In this document: piece by piece, positions 1 through 7,233 of the stretch
How the letters are laid out: every line of letters begins with the position of its first letter
Numbering within the stretch: the stretch's first letter is position 1
From: Bacteroidota bacterium
Lineage (GTDB): Bacteria > Bacteroidota > Bacteroidia > Bacteroidales > Tenuifilaceae
DNA length: 16,996 bases
Direction of reading: 5' to 3'
Assembly (NCBI GenBank): GCA_023406715.1
Contig: JAEXVC010000051.1
Location: 1-16,996 of the forward strand
Translations under genes and position numbers: made by a program
The notes under the pieces: model-generated
Seen by the model: the letters and a program-made list of their open reading frames with translations, nothing else
What the model was told of the DNA's origin: nothing
Database searches by the model: none

Positions 1-196
1 GTTTAGTAGAATCGCCATTGGTTATTTCCACATCCAAATCGTGAAGTAGCCCAGCGATACCCCAAATATCCTTATCCTCGCCCAACTTCTCGGCTAAAGC
101 CCTTAGAACAGCCTCCGATGCCAAGCAATGGGCAATCATTTTGGGATTCTTAATATGCTGATTAAGCAAATCGATATAAAAAGCGCGTTCCTGCAT
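1..196 (-). CDS. HD-domain hydrolase, N-terminal part (cut by window edge)
   Basis: Only the first 65 codons are inside the window, and the gene runs off its left edge. It starts at the ATG at 196 (MQERAFYIDLL...). The translation carries an early H at about residue 23 (MIAHCLASEAV) and then LLHDLD at about residues 50-55, which is the paired histidine/aspartate of the HD metal-binding fold. In HDIG-type proteins these residues bind divalent metal for phosphohydrolysis of nucleotides or related phosphates. The pattern 'H-C-x-A-x-E-A-V' followed by 'G-L-L-H-D-x-D' is typical of the small cytoplasmic HDIG proteins of about 180-190 residues that are common in Bacteroidota and clostridia. The substrate cannot be told from the fragment. 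A TAnnTTTG-like -7 element on this strand (CAAAAATA on the plus strand, 223-230) lies about 30 bp upstream of the ATG, but no -33 element matches it. Confidence 0.8.
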   Translation of the reverse strand, partial: MQERAFYIDLLNQHIKNPKMIAHCLASEAVLRALAEKLGEDKDIWGIAGLLHDLDVEITNGDSTK

Positions 197-242
197 AGTG
201 TTAAAATTGCGTTACAATGCTTCAAAAATAGTTATTTTTAGT

Positions 243-1520
243 TTAATCGGCATTTTTCTGCATTTCGTGTGGTTTATTCTTAACACTAATTAAGCGAACT
301 CGAATAAGCCAACCATAAACCGATGCAAACCTGTTATTGGTTGAAATCATCGGAATTAAAATACTGGCCGTAACAATGCTAATTAGTACCACCGCGTAAG
401 TGAGGTCGCGCACCAATTCGCCCCCAATAATGCCTTGTTGCATTGGAATACCTGCAAGCACTGCCGCAGCCAAACCCTTTGGAACCATAGCTGCCATTAT
501 TGTTTTATCGAAAATTGGTAATGGCGATTTTATTGATGCACGCACAATTGGAATGCGTGATGCAAAAATTACAACCGAGAGTATCAACCCAAACATTAGC
601 GCTGTAAAACTATCGAGTTGTATTGATAGACCAATGTAAACAAAGAAAAATGTTTTAAGTAGGAATACTATCTCAGAGAAAAACACCCGCTCAGTTTGGT
701 TCAACGCAATTGGGTCGTGCGAAATATACTTTTTCAGGAACGAAAAGTTGAACTGTTCAATGTTAACCAAAGTAATTCCGAACAATAGAGCCGAAATAGC
801 GCCGCTATAGCCCAATAACTCTGCAACACCATAAACAATAAACACAAAAGCCGGTGTGGTAAAAATTGAATTCTGAATGGTTCTAATCCTATTCAAAAGA
901 ATTGACCAGCCAATGGCCCCAGCAATACCCACAACAGCAGCTAGTATAAACGACGAAAGTATTTTACCAATTATTAATCCAACCTGCAAACTTCCGCTTT
1001 TGGTAGCCTCAATAAGCGCAAGCGCAAACACAATACAGAGCACATCGCTCAGGGCTGATTCCAAAACCAGAATAGTTCGGGATTCCTCCCTAAGTTTCAA
1101 CTGGCGAACCATTGGAATTACAACTGCCGACGATGTTCCACCCAAAATTGCACCAAGAGTAAATGCAACCAGTAAATTTAAATTGAAAAAGAAATAGGCA
1201 ATTAAACCCACCACAACTAGGGTTACAAAAAAGTTAATTAGAGTAAGAGCCATTGAACCCTTTATAGAACTTTTCAACTCCTGTAGATTCAACCCCAAAC
1301 CGCCTTCGAACAAAATAATTACCAGAGTAATTGAGGTAAACATTGGGCCAGCCACACCAAAATCCTCAGCGTGAACAACGCCTAGTATTGGCCCAAACAG
1401 CAAACCTACAATCATCAGTAGCAACACATCGGGAATACCCTTTTTCTCGAATATTCCGGAGAACCAGTGCGAGAGGAATACTATTGCTCCTACAATAAGG
1501 ATGGTTAATGCTGAGTTCAT
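243..1520 (-). CDS. Cation:proton antiporter (CPA1/NhaP-like)
   Basis: This is a polytopic inner-membrane protein of 425 residues with about 12 hydrophobic segments, the usual size for a monovalent cation/proton antiporter domain without a cytosolic TrkA tail. Visible family marks are an LFEGGLGLNL segment at about 71-80, a GTSSAVV segment at about 128-134 (the unwound-helix region), and ESALSD at 154-159 in the ion-binding helix. These fit exchange of Na+ or K+ for H+; the ion cannot be told from sequence. The acidic pair is odd: most CPA1 members have Asn-Asp there, and this one has Ser158-Asp159. The frame is open from a GTG at 1529, but the ATG at 1520 is preferred because the protein then begins MNSALTILIVGAIVF at the first membrane helix. 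It is transcribed away from the Gate-domain gene. Family certain, subfamily less so. Confidence 0.9.
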   Translation of the reverse strand: MNSALTILIVGAIVFLSHWFSGIFEKKGIPDVLLLMIVGLLFGPILGVVHAEDFGVAGPMFTSITLVIILFEGGLGLNLQELKSSIKGSMALTLINFFVTLVVVGLIAYFFFNLNLLVAFTLGAILGGTSSAVVIPMVRQLKLREESRTILVLESALSDVLCIVFALALIEATKSGSLQVGLIIGKILSSFILAAVVGIAGAIGWSILLNRIRTIQNSIFTTPAFVFIVYGVAELLGYSGAISALLFGITLVNIEQFNFSFLKKYISHDPIALNQTERVFFSEIVFLLKTFFFVYIGLSIQLDSFTALMFGLILSVVIFASRIPIVRASIKSPLPIFDKTIMAAMVPKGLAAAVLAGIPMQQGIIGGELVRDLTYAVVLISIVTASILIPMISTNNRFASVYGWLIRVRLISVKNKPHEMQKNAD

Positions 1521-1673
1521 AATAATCACATTTTAATTCATCACTAAAAATAGCAATTAAAAATAACTAATCGTGGAAAATCAATGACATTAGTCAGGTT
1601 TAAAACTATTTAAAGGTGCTATAAAACCTAAAGAGTCTTGTTATAAATCATAAATATTCTGATTTCTCACCCC

Positions 1674-1681
1674 TAATTTTG
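1674..1681 (+). promoter_or_regulatory. Candidate Bacteroidetes -7 element (TAATTTTG)
   Basis: TAATTTTG matches the Bacteroidetes -7 consensus TAnnTTTG exactly and lies 49 bp before the ATG of the Gate-domain gene, leaving a leader of about 40-45 bases. No TTTG or TTG is found at the expected -33 distance, so support is partial. The rest of the 1521-1730 intergenic stretch is AT-rich and shows no other clear structure. Confidence 0.4.
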
Positions 1682-1730
1682 CGGTAATGAATAAGCTTGT
1701 TTTCTACCTTATTAATAAAAGGAGTGTGAG

Positions 1731-2873
1731 ATGTTGGAGTTCTACAAAAAACTTAAGTTTACCCATCGCCGAAGTATTGAGGCGTTGGTGTTTCTAGTTA
1801 TCTTTTTTGGATTCTTTGGATACCTAGCCCATGTTATGGGCACTGCGAACCTGCTTAATTCCCTTATGCACACATCGTGGGATTTGCTTATGAACACTGT
1901 GTTTTTCATAATGGGAATTACAGTCCTTTCGGGAGCTTTGGGCAAATTGCTAATTGAGTTTGGGGTTGTAAGATTGATAGAGATTATTTTAGCACCACTG
2001 ATGAAACCATTGTATAACCTTCCGGGAGTATCGGCAATTGGTGCTTTAATGACGTTCCTATCGGATAATCCTGCAATAATTAGTCTTGCTAAAGACCCTA
2101 ACTTCAACAGATACTACAAACCTTACCAGCTAGTATCCTTAACCAACTTTAGCACGGCCTTTGGAATGGGGCTAATTGTAATATCATTTATGACGGGACT
2201 TGGCTATTTTGGCCCAGCCCTAGTTGGCTTAGCAGGAGCTTTTATAGGCTCAATTATATCGACCCGTTTGATGCAGAAATTCTCCCGTAAGCAACTTGCG
2301 GCAACTGAGAATCACGAAACCGGAGGCGATGAACAACAGATTTCGTTCCGTCGCGAAGGTAGCCTATTTATGCGTACATTAAACGCTATACTTGATGGAG
2401 GCAAAGCAGGTGTTGACCTTGGCTTAGCCATTATTCCTGGTGTTTTGGTAATCAGCACCATAATTATGACAGTATCGTTTGGGGCAAAAGACCCCGCGTT
2501 AGGTTATCAGGGTTTGGCATACGAGGGTGTGCCAATACTTCCAAAGATAAGCGGATACTTCAGCTGGCTATTTGAACCGATGTTCGGATTTCAGCATCCT
2601 GAGTTAATTGCATTTCCAGTAACCTCGCTAGGTGCTGTGGGTGCAGCACTATCGCTTATAAACCCATTTACGGCTCAAGGTTTTATAACAGGTAACGAGA
2701 TTGCCGTTTTTACAGGAATGGGAATGTGCTGGAGCGGTTTCCTAAGCACCTATAGCGCTATGTTCGACACCTTAGGACACCGAAACTTAATATCCAAAGC
2801 CATACTAGCACAAACCATTGGGGGAATATCTGCGGGTATTATTGCGCACTGGCTGTATGTGCTGATATTTTAA
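1731..2873 (+). CDS. Nucleoside-recognition (Gate) domain membrane protein
   Basis: The 380-residue polytopic membrane protein has two Gate-like modules. The first is around 55-125, with the LAPLMKPLYNLPG motif at about 87-99 followed by SAIGALMTFLSDNPA. The second is around 230-345, with WLFEPMFGF and a parallel GAVGAA stretch at about 279-306. This internal pseudo-duplication is typical of the Gate (nucleoside recognition) family, which includes nucleoside transporters, spore-maturation SpmA/SpmB-like and YjiH-like proteins. Many members have no proven substrate and none can be assigned here. A polar linker at about 181-210 separates the halves. The start is well fixed: AAAAGGAG lies 6 bases upstream of the ATG, an unusually strong Shine-Dalgarno site for this phylum. 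The gene is divergent from the antiporter and ends at an intrinsic terminator, so it is probably monocistronic. Confidence 0.85.
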   Translation: MLEFYKKLKFTHRRSIEALVFLVIFFGFFGYLAHVMGTANLLNSLMHTSWDLLMNTVFFIMGITVLSGALGKLLIEFGVVRLIEIILAPLMKPLYNLPGVSAIGALMTFLSDNPAIISLAKDPNFNRYYKPYQLVSLTNFSTAFGMGLIVISFMTGLGYFGPALVGLAGAFIGSIISTRLMQKFSRKQLAATENHETGGDEQQISFRREGSLFMRTLNAILDGGKAGVDLGLAIIPGVLVISTIIMTVSFGAKDPALGYQGLAYEGVPILPKISGYFSWLFEPMFGFQHPELIAFPVTSLGAVGAALSLINPFTAQGFITGNEIAVFTGMGMCWSGFLSTYSAMFDTLGHRNLISKAILAQTIGGISAGIIAHWLYVLIF

Positions 2874-2893
2874 CTTTTAAATAATATGAATTT

Positions 2894-2932
2894 GCCCACT
2901 TTATCGGTAAGATAGAGTGGGCTTTCTTTTTT
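2894..2932 (+). terminator. Intrinsic terminator of the Gate-domain gene
   Basis: GCCCACTTTATC (2894-2905) and GATAGAGTGGGC (2911-2922) form a 12-bp stem with one G-U pair and a 5-base loop, followed directly by TTTCTTTTTT. It lies 20 bp after the stop codon. It also marks the left limit of the AT-rich region that holds the SIR2 gene. Confidence 0.9.
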
Positions 2933-3109
2933 GTGGATACTCTAAAACTAAGTTTTATGCACTAAACCTGTTAATAAATAATCCATTAGAAATTTCCTGC
3001 AACACAGTTAATTTTATAGATTTAGGATTGTAAATTACTATTATCATTTGTGTCTTTAATTCTTTTGATATCAATAAATAAGTAATATGCAATACTAATT
3101 ATTGAAAAA

Positions 3110-5698
3110 GTGAAACAAGGAAAAACTAAATCATTAGACTTCTTAATAAATAAGATTCAGACAAGACACCCTGAATTTGAAAGTATTCCAAAATTTTCTA
3201 TTCTTCTTGGAGCAGGGTGTTCAAAAAGTTCAGGTATTCCAACAGGATGGGAAATTATTACTGCTTTAAAAAAACTTTGGTTTCTTGACAATCATCCTAA
3301 AGGAAATATTTATAAGATTGGAAATTATGAATTTACTGAAGATTTCTTTAAAGACAACATTGAATTGTTTGAGCAGAAAACTATTGAACAAGAACTACAA
3401 CTTAAAGAATACATTCTCAACAATAAAGACAAGTTTTTAAAGACAATACCTCAAATTTTAAGAAACGGTAAGACTGATGACCAAGTATTCCAGGAGAATC
3501 TTGATAATATATTTAATGACCAATTATATGGATTCTGGTTTAACCAGTTTTCAGAAAGCCCAAGAGATAGACAAAAATTCATTGAATATTTAATTGATAA
3601 ATCAGAACCCAAAGGAGCATATTTATTACTTACACATCTCATTGCAAGCGAAGTAACCCTTTTTTCCAACATTTTTACAACAAACTTTGATGACTTAATT
3701 AATGATTCTCTTGTAAAATACAGCAATAAGAAACCAAGAGTTTATGCACATAATGAGATTGCAAAATATATTAATGTTTACAGTACTAGACCTAATATTA
3801 TAAAACTTCACGGTGATTTTTTATTTGAGAACATAAAAAATACAACTGATGAAACTAGCAGTCTTTGGGAAAATATGGAAGTTAAACTCGGAGAAGCATT
3901 AAACACATTAGATATTGTTATAGTAGGATATAGCGGTAGCGACATTTCAATAGTGCAAGCCCTCACCGCTTTAAAAAGAAAACACAATTTTGGTGTATTT
4001 TGGTGTAGTAGAGCCTATGAAAAACTTAATTGGCGAGTAAAAGCTTTTATAGAAGAGTTTGATAACTCATATTTCGTTGAAATAGATTCGTTTGAATATT
4101 TTATTTACAAATTGTACGAAAGTGTTCAAGACTCAATTAAACCTATAGATATTGTAGAATCTTCAAAGATAAAGCAGCAGGAGTTTGAAAAGTATATCGA
4201 ACAATACAGTGAAGAACTTATTACAAGCACCGAATTAAATGATGAAGAAAAAGAAACTATAAAAGAATCTCTTGAAATTATTTTAGAGAGAAATAGTTTT
4301 TTTCAATTCAACGACATCAAGGATTATAATGAAAAAAAGGATTTTTTGAGTAAATTAAGAATTGATGGTATATCCAGAGTACTAAAGAATATATTTTCAA
4401 ATATTAGTTGGGAAGAAGCAAAGTTTCTTTATGGTGAAATAGATAAAGACAATTTCTTCTTATCCAAAATTGAAAAAGCACCAATTCAGCATATTTCCAA
4501 TGCATTAACAAACCTAAATACTGTTGATGGTGTAAGGACAAAAACTATTTTAGAAAGTGTTCCCAACGAACTATTCATAAAAAAATTAGAAACCTCTAAA
4601 GATGGTGATGCATATTCTGCATTAGGAGAATTAGGTTCAATTTCACCTGAGAAAATAGAATCAATAAAAAAAAATAGAAAAGTCGAATATAATTCTGAAG
4701 ATATTGAAAAACTTGACTTACGAGCATTGGTTATAAAACTAAAAACAGTTTCGAAAGAATCTGCAACTAATATTATTCGAAATGAAGAATCCTCTATAAT
4801 TGATAAATTATCAAAAGAGTCAATAAAGGAAGTTGCGTTTTTTTTGAGTAATTTAAGTGATTTATCAGAAAAAGCATCCAAACAACTTTTCATAAAGTTA
4901 ACTGATGATTCATTAAAGAAAAGGATAGAGAAGGAAAATTTTAACCAAATTGGAATTGCAATAAATTTATTTACCAAACTTGACAAAAACAAAACATTTA
5001 AAATTTGCGAGACACTTGACTTTAATGAAATCACTAAAAAAACAGAAAAATTAAACCTTGCATCAATTCAAAACGGACTCAGAGAGATAAACGATTCCAA
5101 CAATTATTTAGCTTTTCAACTTTACAATAGTTTATCAAATGATTTTCTAAAATCAAAATTTGAGCAAGCCGATTTAAAGTCAGTTGGAGAGGCTGCTAGC
5201 AACTTGATAAAAATTAATCGACAAAAAACACTTGAATTGATAAAACTTATACCTGATAACTTCTTTAATAATCTCATTATCAAATCAGACTTCACTTATC
5301 AGCAGTTTGCAACAACAATTGAAAAATTAACACAAATTGATTTTACAAGATTTTCAATTATAGTCAGAAACTCAGATACAGATTCCATTACTTCAAAAAT
5401 ATTAGCATCAATTAATAAAACGGGTCTACAAATATTTATTCATCACTTTCCCACTCTAGCGAATATTGACTGGAATATTACAAATAAGATAATTTCAGAA
5501 ATTAGCACGGAATATTTGTATAATCTTTTAAGGTGGGAAAAACTTGATTTATATACAGTCAATTTGCCTTCACTGAAAATGGCACTTGACCACTGCAAAA
5601 AAATAGATGAATCAAAATTTATTGAAAATATAATTACTAAAAATAAATATAGGTTTGACAAATACAGAAAGCAAAACTATAAGAAACACTTATCATAA
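3110..5698 (+). CDS. SIR2-domain protein with C-terminal helical repeat array (putative anti-phage NADase)
   Basis: This is an 862-residue soluble protein. Residues about 27-335 are a SIR2 (sirtuin) fold of the SIR2_2 kind. It has the NAD-binding loop LLGAGCSKSSGIPTG at 32-46, TTNFDD at 190-195 with Asn192, KLHGD at 232-236 with catalytic-type His234, and VIVGYSGSD at 270-278. All key residues are present, so NAD+ cleavage is expected. A charged helical linker follows (about 345-455). From about 459 to 812 there is a tandem array of degenerate 38-40-residue units; three successive units at 612-728 are each exactly 39. The architecture (N-terminal SIR2, long alpha-helical C-terminus, no partner gene) resembles standalone defense-associated sirtuins such as DSR2, which deplete NAD+ on phage sensing. 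That assignment is inference. The start is a GTG at 3110 without a clear Shine-Dalgarno; the upstream stop at 3083 limits alternatives. Base content is strikingly lower in GC than in the neighbours, suggesting horizontal acquisition. Confidence 0.85.
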   Translation: MKQGKTKSLDFLINKIQTRHPEFESIPKFSILLGAGCSKSSGIPTGWEIITALKKLWFLDNHPKGNIYKIGNYEFTEDFFKDNIELFEQKTIEQELQLKEYILNNKDKFLKTIPQILRNGKTDDQVFQENLDNIFNDQLYGFWFNQFSESPRDRQKFIEYLIDKSEPKGAYLLLTHLIASEVTLFSNIFTTNFDDLINDSLVKYSNKKPRVYAHNEIAKYINVYSTRPNIIKLHGDFLFENIKNTTDETSSLWENMEVKLGEALNTLDIVIVGYSGSDISIVQALTALKRKHNFGVFWCSRAYEKLNWRVKAFIEEFDNSYFVEIDSFEYFIYKLYESVQDSIKPIDIVESSKIKQQEFEKYIEQYSEELITSTELNDEEKETIKESLEIILERNSFFQFNDIKDYNEKKDFLSKLRIDGISRVLKNIFSNISWEEAKFLYGEIDKDNFFLSKIEKAPIQHISNALTNLNTVDGVRTKTILESVPNELFIKKLETSKDGDAYSALGELGSISPEKIESIKKNRKVEYNSEDIEKLDLRALVIKLKTVSKESATNIIRNEESSIIDKLSKESIKEVAFFLSNLSDLSEKASKQLFIKLTDDSLKKRIEKENFNQIGIAINLFTKLDKNKTFKICETLDFNEITKKTEKLNLASIQNGLREINDSNNYLAFQLYNSLSNDFLKSKFEQADLKSVGEAASNLIKINRQKTLELIKLIPDNFFNNLIIKSDFTYQQFATTIEKLTQIDFTRFSIIVRNSDTDSITSKILASINKTGLQIFIHHFPTLANIDWNITNKIISEISTEYLYNLLRWEKLDLYTVNLPSLKMALDHCKKIDESKFIENIITKNKYRFDKYRKQNYKKHLS
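4484..5545 (+). repeat. Protein-level tandem repeat array (about 39-residue units) in the SIR2 protein
   Basis: Within the SIR2 protein, residues 459-498, 572-611, 612-650, 651-689, 690-728, 729-768 and 769-812 line up on a shared pattern: a hydrophobic helix start, a small-residue/leucine helix (as in SNALTNL, GIAINLF, GEAASNLIKI), a polar turn, a second amphipathic helix (TFKICETL, TLELIKLI), then F/L-x-x-K-x-E-x-x-D/N-F/L. More diverged copies fill 499-571. Unit lengths are 40, 40, 39, 39, 39, 40 and 44. The DNA of the units is well diverged, so the duplication is old. I do not recognise the repeat as a named family; TPR and HEAT consensus residues are not evident. Confidence 0.65.
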
Positions 5699-5700
5699 AT

Positions 5701-5740
5701 AGGGTTTAACCCTCGCTGGTGCACGTTTATAACGCGTGCC
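5701..5740. repeat. REP-like double palindrome
   Basis: Two adjacent palindromes lie 2 bp after the SIR2 stop codon. AGGGTTTAACCCT (5701-5713) is a perfect inverted repeat around a single T. GCACG (5721-5725) and CGTGC (5735-5739) flank an AT-rich loop that itself contains CGTT-TAT-AACG. They are separated by CGCTGGT. Such paired GC-rich palindromes resemble the repetitive extragenic elements linked to IS200-like (RAYT) transposases in Bacteroidota. Only one copy is in this window, so repetitiveness is not shown here. It sits between converging genes and could also act as a weak terminator, but no long T-run follows on either strand. Confidence 0.5.
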
Positions 5741-5761
5741 TCTTTAGTAATCATCACAACT

Positions 5762-6475
5762 CTACTCCTTCCCCAAGGTCTCCAGCAAATGTTGCTTAAT
5801 ATTCATTAGCGTAGTGGAATCAACAGAGCGGTTCTCCACAGGAACATCAACCTTTACACGGGTTTCAATTTGAACGGGGGCTTGGCTTAGCACAATAATC
5901 TCGTTGCCCAGCAAAAGGGCTTCGTCAACATCGTGGGTTACGAATATAACGGTTCGCTTATCGGCCTTCCAAATCTTAGCGAAGGTTTTTATTAGGTTTA
6001 GTTTCAGTTTAATATCGAGACCTTTTAACGGCTCGTCCATCAGAATAATATCGGATTTGTATGCAAATGCTCGGGCAATGGAAACTCGCTGGCGCATTCC
6101 TCCGCTAAGCTTTGCTGGGTAGTAATTTGCAAAATTATCGAGTTCAACCAGCTTAATAAACTGGTCGACCAACGCTTTGCGCTCATCGGCATTAACATCA
6201 TCGCCTAAAACAAACTCAATATTCTCCCTCACTGTTTTCCAAGGTAATAGGCGTGGTTCCTGGAATATGTAGGAAAGTACCTTTCCGTTGAATCCATCGA
6301 AAATACCGCTATCGGGCAACACTGTTTGTCCTATCATATTCAGCAGTGTGGTTTTACCACATCCCGATGGTCCAAGAATACAGGTTATTGTTCCCTCCTC
6401 GAAATTTATTGAGAAGTCGTTGTAGAGCGATATCTCCTCGTACTTTTTATTCAGTGACTTTATTTGTAGTACCAT
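5762..6475 (-). CDS. ABC transporter ATP-binding protein (NitT/TauT/SsuB family)
   Basis: This 237-residue cytoplasmic ATPase energises the importer encoded just upstream. All nucleotide-binding motifs are intact: Walker A GPSGCGKTT at 35-43, Q-loop FQEPRLLPW at 71-79, signature LSGGMRQR at about 123-130, Walker B IILMDEP at 143-149 and the switch histidine in VTHD at about 181. The FQEPRLLPW Q-loop is typical of the SsuB/TauB/NrtD branch, which serves sulfonate, taurine, nitrate and pyrimidine-type importers. The D-loop reads KGLD. The frame is open to a TTG at 6490, but a perfect GGAGG (6484-6488) overlaps that codon and lies 8 bases before the ATG at 6475, fixing the latter as start. This ATG is 2 bases beyond the permease stop codon, so the genes are probably translationally coupled. 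Confidence 0.93.
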   Translation of the reverse strand: MVLQIKSLNKKYEEISLYNDFSINFEEGTITCILGPSGCGKTTLLNMIGQTVLPDSGIFDGFNGKVLSYIFQEPRLLPWKTVRENIEFVLGDDVNADERKALVDQFIKLVELDNFANYYPAKLSGGMRQRVSIARAFAYKSDIILMDEPLKGLDIKLKLNLIKTFAKIWKADKRTVIFVTHDVDEALLLGNEIIVLSQAPVQIETRVKVDVPVENRSVDSTTLMNIKQHLLETLGKE

Positions 6476-6477
6476 AG

Positions 6478-7233
6478 TTAAAACCTCCAAACAACAATTC
6501 GGTGCTCGCCCCAGCGAATAATTTTCTCGAATGCGTAGCTAATAACCACGGCAATAATTGTCCACGCAATAACCGCATCTACATTCAGAAACGTTTGTGC
6601 CGATTGCATTACCGTTCCAATACCGTAACGGGGTTGACTCAAAACTTCCCCTATTATTATTGCACGCCAACCAATACCCAACGCACTGGATGCTCCGCTA
6701 ACAATAAATGGCATAATTGCAGGAATGTAAACCTCACGAACAATCTTACTATGATTAACGCGGTAGAAATTGGACATCTGTATCAACTCTGGGTCAACGC
6801 TCCGGATACCATCAATTACATTGGTGCAGATAAACGGGAACATAGTAAGGAATCCGATAAAAACAGGAACTAACCCCGGATTGAACCATATGAGTGCAAG
6901 CAGAATTAATGCAACAACAGGAATTGAGCGCACTGTAACGAGTATAGGCCGAAGGAATGCGTTGAAGTTTGGGCTAATACCCGCAATAATTCCAAGTAGA
7001 ATTCCTAAAAAGCCCGATATTACAAATCCTACAACTCCACGGAGGATTGTTGTTCCCACAATAAACAGAAAATTACCATCGGCAAAAAGTTTGATGGTAG
7101 TAACCAGAGTTTTTTCGGGATGCGGAAGAATAAAATCGGAATTGAAGTGCCATGCTAAAATCTTCCACAAGACTAGCATAAACAGCACCCCGGCAAGGCT
7201 AAAAATCTGCTTCTTAGTAAATAAACTCTTCAT
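6478..7233 (-). CDS. ABC transporter permease (NitT/TauT/SsuC family)
   Basis: This 251-residue inner-membrane protein has about six hydrophobic segments, the normal size for this family. The EAA-like coupling helix region is at about 155-190 of the open frame (MSNFYRVNHSKIVREVYIPA, then MPFIVSGASSALGIGWRAII), the site that contacts the ATPase. The GIGWRAIIIGE stretch is typical of TauC/SsuC-type permeases. It forms the membrane channel with the ATPase downstream and the lipoprotein upstream. The frame is open to TTG codons at 7254 and 7251, but GGAGG at 7245-7249 sits over these and serves the ATG at 7233 (11 bases away), giving MKSLFTKKQIFSLAG. That start overlaps the end of the lipoprotein gene by 20 bases, so the three genes form one tightly packed operon. 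Confidence 0.92.
   Translation of the reverse strand: MKSLFTKKQIFSLAGVLFMLVLWKILAWHFNSDFILPHPEKTLVTTIKLFADGNFLFIVGTTILRGVVGFVISGFLGILLGIIAGISPNFNAFLRPILVTVRSIPVVALILLALIWFNPGLVPVFIGFLTMFPFICTNVIDGIRSVDPELIQMSNFYRVNHSKIVREVYIPAIMPFIVSGASSALGIGWRAIIIGEVLSQPRYGIGTVMQSAQTFLNVDAVIAWTIIAVVISYAFEKIIRWGEHRIVVWRF

Noticed and set aside
877..1197. Plus-strand reading frame opposite the antiporter, and similar frames opposite other genes (6502-7339, 4486-5034, 10290-10604)
   Set aside because: They are antisense shadows of well-supported genes and have no recognisable domain or ribosome site.
3040..3050. TATCATTTG as promoter of the SIR2 gene
   Set aside because: It has one base too many for TAnnTTTG and no TTG at -33; without it no promoter for this gene could be named.
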